DNA of 64,000 nucleotides from Sarcomyxa edulis (Eukaryota > Basidiomycota > Agaricomycetes > Agaricales > Mycenaceae): the NCBI GenBank assembly GCA_009761415.1, contig QUOL01000031.1, forward strand, positions 1-64,000, in the 5' to 3' direction. Below, piece after piece: positions 46,547-57,891 of the stretch. Position numbers and translations under genes: made by a program. Position 1 is the stretch's first letter; the number at the start of each line of letters is the position of its first letter. The notes beneath the pieces were generated by a model that made no database searches, was not told the origin of the DNA, and saw nothing but the letters and a program-made list of their open reading frames with translations.

Positions 46547-47212
46547 GAGGCTGGAGAGGAAGTAAGGGAGATGGAGGAGCGAAAGAAACAAATACGTCGG
46601 CAGTGTGATCGGAAGCAAGAGAGCTTCCGATCACTCAAACTCTCACTCGACAATTGAGAGTATCCTCGAGGCCTTCCTCTATTATATACGTTTTTCTCTA
46701 CTGTATATCCCCGATCTTTGGATCCTGATGCCACTGATGAGTACACACGCTTCCTAGATTGGCAGGTTATACCCTACGCGAGGGCGCCAATTGTTGAACT
46801 CTTACTCTCGTCTTCTCGCCAAACTCTGTTCCATCAACATCCTCTCCATCGAACTCTCAATCCACTAGTTGATCCTAACGCACGCTTCATGTTGTTGACA
46901 TGACGATCTCCAAAACGGTGTGCGACGCTAGCGCTAAACACATTTATTTTTTATTCACAAAAGGATTCGCCCACCCTACCGCATACCCAGCTACTCGAGT
47001 GTTATCTCACTGATGACTATGACCATACATGGCTTTATGGGTGATGGGTCGCAAAGCCATAGCTTGTCTACTCCGACGTAAAACAGCAACGGTACTCTTT
47101 ATTTTTCTTTCTACATGGCTACCATCTCGAGGACTTTGAGTATAAAATCATAGTGAGTTCGACCAACTTCAGAAACATCATCTCCTTCTCTTCCTTCTAT
47201 CTGAACATTCCT
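46547..47212. other. Divergent promoter region, CRIPT and F-box gene
   Basis: AT-rich start near 46930. TATA-like GAGTATAAAATC at 47137-47148 is 65 nt before the F-box ATG. Nothing else seen. Confidence 0.4.
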
Positions 47213-48925
47213 ATGCGTCGCCACAGAATTTCCGACGATATCATCATCTTGATTCTAGAAAATCTCGATCCTGCGTCATTATGGCGCGCCTGCAAGGTAC
47301 GTCCGTTCTCTGTCTCGACAATGTAATTCTCATCCAACTCACTCTAATCAGGCATTCCGAAGGATACACGCGATAGTCATGGAATTCCAAAGCCTACGCT
47401 ACCAGTATGAGCTTGCACTTTCCGGGATGAAAGACGGGCCCGCACCCTACCGTCGTGGCACTGCTCTCATCCGTCTCCAACTCCTGGCGAGTTACAAGAA
47501 AGATTGGCCCACTTTGTCCTGGTCCCGCGAAGATAAAATCCGAATCCCCACCCCGGCTCACGTAGGTTCCTCTGGAGGCTTCATTCATCAGATTCAGTTG
47601 CACCATGATTTCCAGTGCACTCTTGATTTGACGGAGCTCCCGTCGTACCGTACTCGCCGCCCTCTATCGCAATTTAGACATATCACTCATCCCTCCCCTC
47701 CAATTGAAAACGTTGCTATTGACTCGTCACAAGGTCTCTTAGTCGCCACACACGTCTTCAGGTACGTTCACTTCTAATCATATAAGCAGACTCTGTTCTC
47801 AGATTTTTTCCATACTGTCACAGCTACAATGGATTAACTGGAATTCAGGTCCACTTACGCGATTTATGGACCTTCAGCAGGCATCCGAAAGCCTCTGCCA
47901 TTTCATGCGATTTCAACACTCAATCCAAAGTCCCTGTATCTCATCTCGCTATCCATATTAGCGGTGGCAAATTGGGAATATCAATGGCATTTATCGGCGG
48001 AAAAGTCAAGCATCTTCTCATGGACTGGCGTACCTTGGACGCACGAGTCAGTGGCATACATTTATCCCTTAAGGGTTTGTCTTGCTGACGTCAAAGTTTA
48101 GTGGGACAACGCAGCTGGCATCCAGTTCTTAGATGAAAACCACATGCTCGTTCTCAACAAACACGAAGGCCAGACCATCTTTCTCCTTTACGACATCACG
48201 AACGTCGGAAAGGCTGTGCCTATGCGCGAATACGAGTTGCCGCCCATTTGGAATAACTCCACCGTCGCGTTCTCCCCAAACACATCTACAAGGTCTGCCA
48301 ACCTAGATGCATTATTCTACCCAGACCCCGCTGCTCGTATCCTCGTCCTCACCGCCACACCGAACAAGCACTCGAAGAACGCGTCTCGGAATTGGCTCGT
48401 CATCAACGAGTCTTTTTTCAGAAGACCTTTCTCGCGTCGAGATACGTTCCAAGTCCAATGGAGCCACTGGTCTCAATACTGTTTTGTTCGCACAATCTCA
48501 CCGACTACAACTTTCTTGCGTGGCCCATACGTCGCTGGCAAACGGATCCTGTTCTTGGACTCTGACCCTATCCATCGCTCGGCCACTGACTCCCCGACCC
48601 GTTTGAACCTTATCGATTTCGTCCCGATAACAGATACCATTCGTCCTGCGAGCAGGGCTTGGACATGGGTCGGACCTAGGACGAACGTTGTCGCTATCGA
48701 ATCCAGTATAAATTTGCCCAACGAGACGGTCAATTATCTGGATGTCGATGGTATTCGTGTGACGGATGATAACATTGTCTTGTTTATTGTACGTAATCCC
48801 GAAGAATCCTGACGCTCTATTTTTCCCTTCCTCGACTGACGCCCGTCTGCATTTGACAGGAATCGCAGCAAGGTTCCAGGGAGATCAATGTTCTGACCTT
48901 CGGAGGGCCGCCGGCACGCTATTGA
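47213..48925 (+). CDS. F-box protein with beta-propeller-like C-terminal part
   Basis: The model join(47213..47296, 47352..47761, 47824..48046, 48102..48788, 48860..48925) closes in frame and gives 489 residues. The N-terminus (RRHRISDDIIILILENLDPA ... LWRACKAFRRI) is an F-box. The long remainder has repeated strand-rich segments (IENVAIDSSQGLLVA, VKHLLMDWRT, HMLVLNKHEGQTIFLL, VVAIESS) typical of Agaricomycete F-box proteins with a propeller-like tail. The acceptor of the second intron could be 47804 or 47824; the latter gives the better protein and intron length. Substrate unknown. Confidence 0.75.
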
Positions 48926-49856
48926 CTTATAAACAGCCCAAGGCGGATTTCGATGGGACACTATCGGTTAATGAAATCAAAGTCATAGGTTTTCCTATCC
49001 TGGATACTGGACCTGCGTGGTATCTTGCACGACGATTTCTCGGGGGGCTTGAGACAGATTATTTATTATGCTGGACATCATTTCCCTATATACTCATGCC
49101 TATCACTGTACTCTATTTATTACCCTCTCCCGACTTCCTCTGCAGGCCCCTTACGAATCATACTTATGTACCGTTCTGTACACGTGTTATAAATGGACGG
49201 TAGCCGAGCAGGAATTTAGCCCAGGTGCAGGCCGATCCCTCGCCTGCCGGGAGAAGGCCTGCACCGGCGTCCGGCCGAGCGGGTAGCGCCAGCTCATCAA
49301 TTTTTCTTTCCTCTCTTACCTTCGTATTCATCATCTAAAGTACCGCTCAAATACTCGTCTACCATCCTCGATTCTTCGCTATTACCATTTCTTCCTCCCA
49401 CCCTCCTCATCCCATGTCATTCTTCAATTACCTTACACTCATTGATTTTGCTTACACCCTCAATCTTACTTACTACTCGTAGATTGTTATTTCTTATAAT
49501 ATAAGGCTTTACATTCTGGTTGCACTTGGTCGATACGAGTTAAATCTCGCGAAGCAAGTTTCCCGCCCGCCCAGCGGCTCGTCACTGCTCCGCGTTCCAA
49601 TCCGAGCTAACGCTCGGGTTCCACCCAACCTCCTAGCTCGTGTCTACCATCTCTGCAATCGCGATAGTCGAGGCTGGAAGGTCCGTTATTTGTCAAGACC
49701 CTTGGATCCAAATTAGCAATTTAGTTTCCGCCGATCACGATCGTCACTTTTTCTTCGCGATCGGATCCGGAAGATCTCCGTCGAGTCGAATATTCTTCTT
49801 GTCCTCGTTCCGTTCTACTCACTATCAACTATATCATTTGAGCAGAACATTCCTAG
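48926..49856. other. Intergenic, pyrimidine-rich, with a strong stem-loop
   Basis: Pyrimidine-rich spans at about 49300-49460, and a GC-rich island at 49200-49290 that holds the inverted repeat described separately. No tRNA was recognised in either GC-rich part (49200-49290 or 49550-49630). Confidence 0.4.
49224..49265. repeat. Perfect 10-bp inverted repeat, possible hairpin
   Basis: GGTGCAGGCC at 49224-49233 is mirrored by GGCCTGCACC at 49256-49265. In the 22-nt loop TCCC and GGGA can add an inner stem. It lies 300 bp past the F-box gene stop. Confidence 0.7.
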
Positions 49857-50698
49857 ATGAGAACAGAAGACGACGAGGGAGCCACTCCAGAAGATATTCT
49901 ATCCAGCTCCTTGCAAACGATATATGCCTACGAGCCGATAAGCCATTCTTCGCCGGGGTCTATATTCTCTTATACACCACCATCGCTCCCCATCAGCATC
50001 AGCCTACGAACTCCGGATACAAATCCAGGAAACTGGGCTCTCCACGCTACATCGATCTGGGCCTCGTCTTTGTTTCTCGCAGATCATCTGAGCGATCTTC
50101 ATCTTGAAGAATATCCGGATCCGATACGTGTATTGGAACTTGGAGCAGGAGCAGGTTTACCTGGTATCCTAGTCTCCAAAGTCTACGAGCATTCCCAAGT
50201 TATCGTTAGCGATTACCCCGATAAACAGCTCATCCAAACGTTATCCGAAAACATCATCGGGAACGATGTCTCGTCTCGGTGTAGAGCCGTCCCATACGCA
50301 TGGGGATCAGATCCATCTCCCTTGTTCAACAGTGACGCGAAGGGAACTGGCTTCGATGTGGTCTTGGCAGCAGATACGCTTTGGAATCCAGATACGCATG
50401 GTCTGCTTCTCGAAGCACTGCGGGGGGTACCTTGAAGAAGGACGCAACGGCCCGAATACACCTCATCGCAGGTCTCCACACAGGACGCTATACTCTGCAA
50501 TCTTTTCTGACTGGGGCATCTTCTAAATTGGTTGGGTTCGATATTGATAGTGTGACGGAGAGAGAGGTTCGTGGAACGGAAGTGAGGGAGTGGGATGCTG
50601 ACCGAATCGATGACGAGAAGGAAAGGAGACGATGGGTGTTATGGATCACCCTGAAGTGGAAGTCGAATATCCTGGACATCGCAAGTCTCGCTTCCTGA
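49857..50698 (+). pseudogene. EFM7/NNT1-like protein methyltransferase, frameshifted in this sequence
   Basis: The first frame (49857-50435) has SAM-binding motif I VLELGAGAGLPGI, preceded by WALHATSIWAS, and later YDPDKQ-like SDYPDKQLIQTL and post-motif VVLAADTLWNP. All belong to the family-16 methyltransferases; yeast Efm7 methylates elongation factor eEF1A. At a run of six G (50424-50430) the frame breaks with a stop at 50435, while the C-terminal part (KKDATARIHLIAGLHTGRY ... LWITLKW) continues in another frame to 50698. Removing two bases or adding one in the G run would restore the protein. This may be a sequencing error, a real null allele or a pseudogene. Otherwise about 280 residues, normal for the family. 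Confidence 0.75.
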
Positions 50699-50902
50699 AT
50701 CGAGATACCGCTCTGCTAGGAAGAAGAGTCATTGGAGAGGGCTCAACCATTGACATAGACGCTCAGAGGTCCGAGCAACATCGTATATAGCACCACTTAC
50801 CATTTTCTTCCACATCTTCTCCTGGACGGACCTATCATTGGATTCCTTAAATGCAAGGGAAAACGTGCAATCATAAAAATAAAAAATACAACTTCGACTT
50901 CA

Positions 50903-52185
50903 TTACAAACGGAAAACATTCACTCGGCCGTCCCATCCACAGCTCGCCAAAACGCCCTCGTCATACAAGGACCATGCACAGCCAAACACAAACTCGGTGT
51001 GTGAATCATGGATATACATCAACTGGTTTCTTCCAGTAGCAGGAGCTGTCGTCCATCTAAGAATTGCTCAATAAGTCAAAAACAGACAGCACACTACACA
51101 AGAAAACACGTACACTCTACACGTCATGTCATAACTTGCACTCGCGATGATATCTGGCCGATGAGGACTCCAATGAAGCTTTCTTACGGCGTATTCATGT
51201 CCGGGCAATTGAGTCTCGCATACACCTCCGACCCCACCGTTTTCCCCAAGCTTGATCATGCGACAATCCCATACTTTGATCGTCTTGTCCACACCGGCAC
51301 TAGCCAGCACGAATGGTCGATATTTGTTCCAATCCAGAGTGATGACTTCAGTAGTGGAGGCCGGTACTGCGAGGGCAGCAGCGGAGAGTGGTTCGGTAAA
51401 GCTGTTGCTATTCGGTGCATATGCTGGAGTTCGAAGGTCGAATATCTTCACTGTACCGTCCGTGGAACATGTGGCAAGAACCTGGGGATGATGAGGCGAG
51501 AATAAAGCTTGATATACACAGGACTGGTGCGCATGCAAGGTCGTTACTGATCGTGGACGATCGGGAGTCCACTATATGAACACAAATGGAAGTCTAGCAA
51601 ATTGCGACCGTCAAAATCAGGATTATAGAACATACCAACTTCACTGTACCGTCCCAAGAGGCGGAGGCAAATGTAGCTTTATTGAGATTCGACCAATCGA
51701 CGGAGAACACCTCCCTGCTATGTTCCTGCCATACTCGTATAGGAAGATCCTACGGGGTTCAGTGCTTTAGAATAGATTCCTAGAGAATATAGCAACTCAT
51801 ACATTCAACATGACATCCCACAATTTGATAGACCCATCTCCAGAAGCGGTCGCGATCTGATTCTCGTGAACCTCAGACCACGCAACATCATAGATTCCGT
51901 CCTGCGATTCGTATCTGATGTCTTAAAGCTTCAGTCAAATGGCAAGAAGCCGCTTACGCAGAAAATCAGGACTGCTTACTGTTTGTCAAGATTTAGGCCG
52001 CCAGGTACGCCCGTCTGAGGCCCTGGAGTCACTGAAGCAATATGCAAACGTCCGTTACCTACTAGACCAAAATTTGCAGCCGAAGCGATTGCCAGACGTG
52101 TCGTATGGAATGGGGACCAGGCAAGACCATAGTGCGCAAATCCTGGGGTATTTATAACGGCTGGCGATGGGCGAGGTGCGTTCAT
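50903..52185 (-). CDS. PEX7: Peroxisomal PTS2 receptor PEX7, WD40 propeller
   Basis: The model complement(join(50903..51056, 51114..51571, 51636..51749, 51803..51914, 51980..52185)) closes in frame and gives 347 residues. Residue 15 onward reads GFAHYGLAWSPF, the PEX7 start. WD repeats follow: IYDVAWSEVHENQIATASGD, VFSVDWSNLNKATFASASWD, VYQALFSPHHPQVLATCSTD, ITLDWNKYRPFVLASAGVD, VRKLHWSPHRPDIIASASYD, VFGCAWSLYDEGVLASCGWD. PEX7 carries PTS2 cargo into peroxisomes. Head-to-head with the sirtuin gene (167 bp). Confidence 0.95.
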
Positions 52186-52352
52186 TTACAGGGTATATAT
52201 GTGAAGGTATATCCGGATGTTGTGTGCAGGTTTATAGCAAGAATGTCTGCCAGGAATAGTCGTGAAGTGTTGCGGTAAAAATATTAGTCAAGACCGTGCT
52301 GAGAGTCGATGATCGAATGCCGGGACCGGATTCCTTACTCTGGCACACGATC

Positions 52353-53809
52353 ATGGTGCGAGTTTCTGTCCCTACCATTCCACAACATATACTGTCTGCA
52401 GTCTCGAAAACGAAACAAATATCGCCCAAAGATGCTATACAGCGCGTCTCAGAGTTTCTAGCCCCAGGAAATGTCACCGTTTTGACTGGCGCCGGTGTCA
52501 GCGTCGATTCCGGTATCAGAGCTTACCGAGGCAAGGATGGGAGGTACATGAATCCTAATTATCAGTGAGCATTGTACAGATACACTCTCTTTCACTGCTG
52601 CTCATAGAATTGCGGGTTTATAGACCTATATTCTATCATGAACTCATAGACGATACGCCGAAAGGTCATGCTTTTAGGTGCAGTCCTGAACTGATTTTAG
52701 CCATAATCGCGTTCTAATCTGTCCTCGGAAGGTAGACAGCGATATTGGTGAGTATATTCGTCTCTTTGTCTACACTAATTCCTCCAATTCATCATCCTGA
52801 GAATAGGCTGCGTTCGTATCTAGGATACCCCCCTGTCCGAGACGCACTACCGAATACTACACATTGTGCCATCGCAGCACTCCAGTACACATCTATCATC
52901 CCAAAGCTCATTACCCAAAATGTAGATGGCTTACATCACAAAGCGTTAGCCCACATTTGGGATAAAGACCGTCTGAGAGACAGGATCTTGGAGCTTCACG
53001 GAACATTGCACGTATGTCAGAATCGCATTTGGTGTCTTTCCGAAATGACATCCTACGCCGGTCTGCTATCTTTCAGCAAGTGCACTGCAGACATAGTCAC
53101 ATCGTTGATCGAGGCACCTTTCAAGACTGGCTCTCTGCCGCCAACCCAAGGTGGAAAGCTTTCGCAGACTCGTTAGAGGTCTCTGGCTCTCAACCCAGAA
53201 CTAACCCTGACGGTGATGTTTGTATGCTCATGGCTCTGACGTAGTCTAAGTTTGACTGAATACCTATAATTAGGTTGCTTTGGACGGTGTATCTTACGAT
53301 GACTTCGTCGTTCCTGATTGTCCTTCGTGCCTTCTCGAGAACCGGAGAAACTCAATCGTGAGACGAGCTCCCGTCTATCTAACTTCTAAACTTAATTGTC
53401 ACCAAACAAAAGCACAAGCCTGATGTCATATTCTTCGGGGAATCTATACCTAAACCTGTCAAGGAGCGCTCGTCTGTACATTGTCTCTTATACCTGGAAT
53501 TCCCCGCCATCAACTAATGATGCCCTCAGATTTCTGGAAGTAGAAGCAGCCGATAGACTTTTGATAATAGGATCGACTCTCGCAACCTTTTCTGCCTTCA
53601 GGTCTGCATTTCGCACCAAGGTTTTCGTTGCAAGCTCACTAGATATGACCTATAGACTATTGAAACACGCTCTCGAACTACAAAAACCAGTCATGCTACT
53701 GAACGTTGGGCCCTCCCGTGCTGACGGTATCGATGGCGTCGAAAAAATAGACATTGCCACTGGGGCTATCATCAGAGAAGTCGCCAGATCTGTGATGTGC
53801 GTTCTGTAG
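52353..53809 (+). CDS. SIRT4-like (class II) sirtuin
   Basis: Nine exons, join(52353..52564, 52624..52677, 52736..52747, 52807..53011, 53077..53217, 53274..53357, 53413..53471, 53530..53601, 53656..53809), close in frame to 330 residues; exon 3 is 12 nt. Motifs: TGAGVSVDSGIRAYRG (NAD binding), ITQNVDGLHHKA, catalytic LHG, IFFGESIPKPV, LIIGSTLATFSAFR and LNVGPSRAD. The zinc site shows one full pair (CPSC), but the first pair reads HCRHSH, with Ser where the second Cys is expected. Class II sirtuins are mostly mitochondrial deacylases; an upstream in-frame ATG at 52317 would add 12 residues and cannot be excluded. Confidence 0.9.
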
Positions 53810-54191
53810 ATCTTCGAAGCAAGTGACAATCTCACCTTTCTTTAGTGGCTTCCGGGCAATCCAGGATCCAGTCGTGGACACGTTATTGCGGACCGGTGTA
53901 TTCCAACCTCCACCACCCGATGACGACCTTATACCGCGAGCAGCTGGCTGAGAACGTGTCTTTTATCGTTTCTATAGTAGTTATCTTTGGAAACTGTGAT
54001 ACAATAATGTCGCACTCGATGGTACAAGTATATCATGACGGATGTCGTATGTCTGAGAATATGTGGGTGTAATAGCTAATGAGGATACAGTATTTGAACG
54101 AAGATGAATGGTATTTGAGGAATATGGTGCAGGAAAGGGGGAAAAGACAAATTGGATGGGAACATAATGAGATACAATTACAATGTGGAAA
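53810..54191. other. Intergenic between convergent sirtuin and C2HC gene
   Basis: No supported feature; short frames only. Confidence 0.4.
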
Positions 54192-55210
54192 TCAATGGGA
54201 TAACGGAAAGAGGACAGGAGTAAGGAACTGAGTTTCGTCGTGACTGTCGTAGTCGGAGTCGTCGTCTCCATCTTCAGAGTCCTCAGCGTCGTCCATCATT
54301 TGAGGTGCATCTCTTGGGAATACCGGTTCCTTGACCTGAGACCATGTCCAATCCCGCCAGTAGCCTATATGGGTAGTGCATTGCCGTTGTGTAATTGTCC
54401 AGTAGTTTCTAGCATCTTCAGGAGTGAACTTCACGACCACAGTGGATCCATCTGCTGAGTCCTCCGCAGTGGCCAACTCACTAGACGCATCTCGGTCCAC
54501 AGTTGAAGTCAAAGAGGATTCGGAGCCTGAAGCACGAGGAGTTCGAGCTATGGAACACTGTTCCGTGCGAGATAACAATGAGCAAGATCAAAGGACCACT
54601 GAAGACGCAACACGCACCAGTTGACTCGGACGACCAATGTCCTTGGGAGAGGACCCGCATGAACCCCGATGGCGTTTCCAGTGAGACGCATCATATTTAC
54701 TTTTCCTAGACAATTGGATGCAATGGCCACAGTTGGAGCACACAAGACTAGAGGCTTGTAGTGATCCATCGAGCACCATATTGTCACCTTCAAGGATAGC
54801 CTTCCTGTTCATCTCAGCAGGAGTCAGAGACTCATCGTCGTCCCTAGGAAGATATGAATATATCAGACATGTATCATCTACGAGACACTGGGAGCTTACT
54901 CTGTGGAGGTGACTGACTTCCTGGATTTCCCGAGGGATCTTCGTTTCGCCACACCCTTTTGAGAAATCGCAACTTCCACAAGTGGTTTGCGCGACGAGCC
55001 GCGAGACACACGCTGATAATGCCCATGAGATGCAGACAAAAAGATTGGACAATAACTCACCCTGGCTGGATTCTTACGGACGGAGCCCTCATCGCGATTT
55101 GCACTAGAGGCGCTACATGCATACGCGTAAGTCGGAATCTGTGGCCATGTGGGGATGGGGGTGCAAGAGTGGCTTGCTTACCTTGAAACACTTCGTGCTC
55201 GAGTCAACAT
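54192..55210 (-). CDS. C2HC-motif protein Z1 (one motif copy)
   Basis: The model complement(join(54192..54557, 54618..54843, 54900..55012, 55061..55112, 55182..55210)) closes in frame and gives 261 residues. The N-terminus is basic (KRRSLGKSRKS). The core motif (about residues 95-125) reads LVCSNCGHCIQLSRKSKYDA then SHWKRHRGSC: C-x2-C ... L-x5-Y-x4-W-x2-H-x3-C. The tail is acidic (DDAEDSEDGDDDSDYDSHDE). The Cys/His spacing suggests one zinc ion per motif. Two neighbours carry the same motif. I do not recognise a named family; a nuclear or nucleic-acid role is only a guess from the acidic and basic blocks. Confidence 0.65.
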
Positions 55211-55769
55211 TCTAACCGTTGGATATTGATTGTAGAGGGATATTTGAGATTTGGGAGAGGCGCTGGTGGTGGCAATGGTGGATGTAGTTAAGAGGGAATG
55301 GCACGCCTCTCTACCCTTTATAGTAAGTCTAATGTGTTTTCGGCAATTCGCGAACTCGCGGGGACGCTTTATTTGAAACTCCGCGGCCCCTGCACAAAAG
55401 GAATGTCAAGCGTTTGTTACCGTTGTTCGGTCAGGCCCCAGCTAACACAGATCTTATTGCAAGGACCTGTCCAGGTATCTGAGACATTTGGGTAGTGGAC
55501 AATGATTGAAAAAAAATCATGGCTGGTCGTCGCGTATAATTGTTTTAAATAAATTTGTAACATGGATGTCAACGAAAGATGGAATAGATGGATGCAAAGG
55601 ACAGATGGAAAGATGAGGAAAGGAAATGATCGTGGGGCGTAAGTTGAAACACTTGGAGGAGATATATATAATTGAAGATAGATATGTACTAGCTCGCGGA
55701 AAACACGATGTGCGTGTATTATATCAAAGAGGACATTTCACCAAAGATAGATAGTACCCACCGCAGTCG
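55211..55769. other. Intergenic, Z1 promoter and Z2 3' region
   Basis: AT-rich near 55530-55580; no gene or repeat supported. Confidence 0.4.
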
Positions 55770-57073
55770 TTAGAAGCGCCAGGTTCCTCCTCGCAAGCCA
55801 GTCGAAAAGGCTTGGAAAGGTAGCATAAACAACCCATAAAGCCCAGGGGGTTCCATGTCAGGAGCTACATATTTCTCATTTCGCGGGCGATTACTGGGTC
55901 GTACGTCAGAGTCGAGAGCGATTGGAGCCGTCTCCTCTTCTGAATCTTCACGTTCCCGTTTCTTTCCTCTGCTAGGAGCTACTGGAGGAGCAGCGACAAG
56001 TGTATTGTCCGTAGATGCGGAGGAAGGGGGTGGATTGGATCCGGATGGAGTGTTAGACTCGACGGACGCCGGAGTTGACAATCGAGACTTCGATGCTCTG
56101 AATGATAGAGGATAAACATGAGCTCGCGAAGGATAATCGACATGCTAAAAAAAACCTTTGAGAACGAGAAGATGGTTTGCTGGATTGACCAGGAGACGGT
56201 CTAGGGAGGAGCAGCGTCAACGAAGATAAGTAATAACACGAGAAGCTGAAAGACCGACTTGGGACATTGAGACTTGTGTTCTTCCCAGCAAGTCAGATCA
56301 TATTCCGTCTCTCCTTTCAATGCGATGTTCTGATCGCATATCGCACACTCTACATGACGCGCATCGAAGGCTTTGGCTTGAGAATCATTGACAATCCGTA
56401 GTTTCCGTTCAGCTGCAGTGACACGACTACTTGGCCTGGATATTCGAGGTCAGAAGCACGCGATAGTCAAATGAGGTTTTGCAACGTACATAGCATCGGA
56501 GCATCGCCGTTGGTGGGCGTTCCAGTTCGAGAGAGAATAGTTTATGGTCTTCGACAGTTTGATCCACTTCTGGCACTTTCTACAAAGCACTTCTTCGGGT
56601 TTGACTGTCTCCGCCCGCGAGTCTTCCAAGAGAAAGGATTTTCTTTCCTCTTCGGTTCTTCGTGTGGACATTTCAGATTGAGTCAGAGAGGGAGCAACGG
56701 TGGAAGCAGCATCGTCCTCCTCCTCTATTTCTTCCTCTTCCTCTTCCTCTTCCTCTCGCATGGAATCTGCCTCACGACTGTAATGCACAACATCGAGACA
56801 TCGGGTTGGTCAGAGGAAGGATCAGGTGAGGTCAGGCTGATGTAACACATACGGTGACTTCTGATCACATCGCATTCGGTGCGTCTCCCAAGGTCGTACA
56901 GTGTATGTTTGTTTGCGCCCTAGATTCACCATCTTGCAGCATCTCTTGCAGAGAACGCGATGTTCTTCAATTGTTCCACAATCAGGTTGATCTTTGAAAT
57001 ACTGCAGTCGTTCTGCTTCGCTTCTTCGGACTTTAGTCGCTGATCCAGTAACGCTATGTTCTGCGTCGGCCAT
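55770..57073 (-). CDS. C2HC-motif protein Z2 (three tandem motif copies)
   Basis: The model complement(join(55770..56097, 56156..56200, 56259..56435, 56490..56777, 56853..57073)) closes in frame and gives 352 residues. Three copies of one motif occur, each on its own exon: VLCKRCCKMVNLGRKQTYTV + RPWETHRMRC; VLCRKCQKWIKLSKTINYSL + SNWNAHQRRC; VECAICDQNIALKGETEYDL + TCWEEHKSQC. The shared pattern is C-x2-C-x5-L-x(4,5)-Y-x4-W-x2-H-x3-C. A long Glu run (EEEEEEEEEIEEEDD) separates copies 1 and 2. A Ser/Pro-rich linker and a basic-acidic patch (RGKKREREDSEEE) end the protein. Exon-wise duplication of a zinc module is evident. Confidence 0.7.
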
Positions 57074-57239
57074 CGTGGAACGTCTGAGGGTGAACAAATT
57101 TGAGCGGAAGACAATGATGCAAAATGGGGATATGGCGAACTTAGATAGAGGTTTTGTGAATGATATTGGTTTCTTGGTAGAGTTGGGAGTGGCATCCTGA
57201 CAAGCAACGCAATTTAATGAACTTATCAGAGAAGCACGA

Positions 57240-57891
57240 TCATACAACGAGTTCTCCACCTTGCCAGGAGCATCTTCTGCCTCGTGTACATCTCCTGATA
57301 TGCTTCCAAAACGTTTGAGGGGAGTTTCTGGTAGGCTGCAACAAGACGTCAGTCACGATAAGAAGCACGTTCATAGCACGAGCATTGCGGAGCATAAACG
57401 GTTTATGAGAGAATATATACATGCAAAAGCTTACCGAAAGTCGAAATCCTTGTTGGGCGGCTACCACGAGGATGCATGAGACTTTAGACACGAGGCCACT
57501 ACCCAGTCGATCATTGTAAATCCAACGCACTTTTACAGATGATTTTGAGTTATTCCCTTTGCTGCCCGAACTCTTTCCAGCATGACTGTCGGGTTTGGCA
57601 TTGTCGGCCTCATTCGAATCCGAATCAGATCCATCCCTGATCAAAGAGATTGAGTCGCAACGTTGGAACATCGTGTAAAGCATCACATACTCGGCATAGT
57701 TGGTTGAAGTGCGGGCCCTCTAAGCACGAGTCAGAGTCATAAGAGGTGTCGGGATAATCTACTACACTTACCTTCACTCTTCCGGCGTAAGTGATAACGG
57801 ACTTTGCACTAGACCGGATTTTCGTGAGATTCCCCGGGTACAGAGATGTAGCTATATCATACCGTTCTGGTGATGAAGGAGGATCCTCCAT
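57240..57891 (-). CDS. C2HC-family protein Z3 with a degenerate motif
   Basis: The model complement(join(57240..57335, 57435..57719, 57772..57891)) is in phase 0 throughout and gives 166 residues. The C-terminal exon (SPQTFWKHIRRC) keeps the W-x2-H-x3-C half of the neighbouring motif. The preceding part (VSCILVVAAQQGF) retains only the first Cys of the C-x2-C pair. The middle is Ser/Asp-rich (DGSDSDSNEAD). It probably no longer binds zinc in the same way. It is the third member in a same-strand row with Z1 and Z2. Confidence 0.5.

Noticed and set aside
49545..49635. GC-rich segment with GTTCCAATCC as a possible tRNA T-arm
   Set aside because: No acceptor, D-arm or anticodon stem could be paired around it.
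50410..50440. Programmed -1 frameshift in the EFM7-like gene at GGGGGG
   Set aside because: The run does not form an in-frame X XXY YYZ heptamer and no downstream structure is evident; an indel or base-calling error is simpler.
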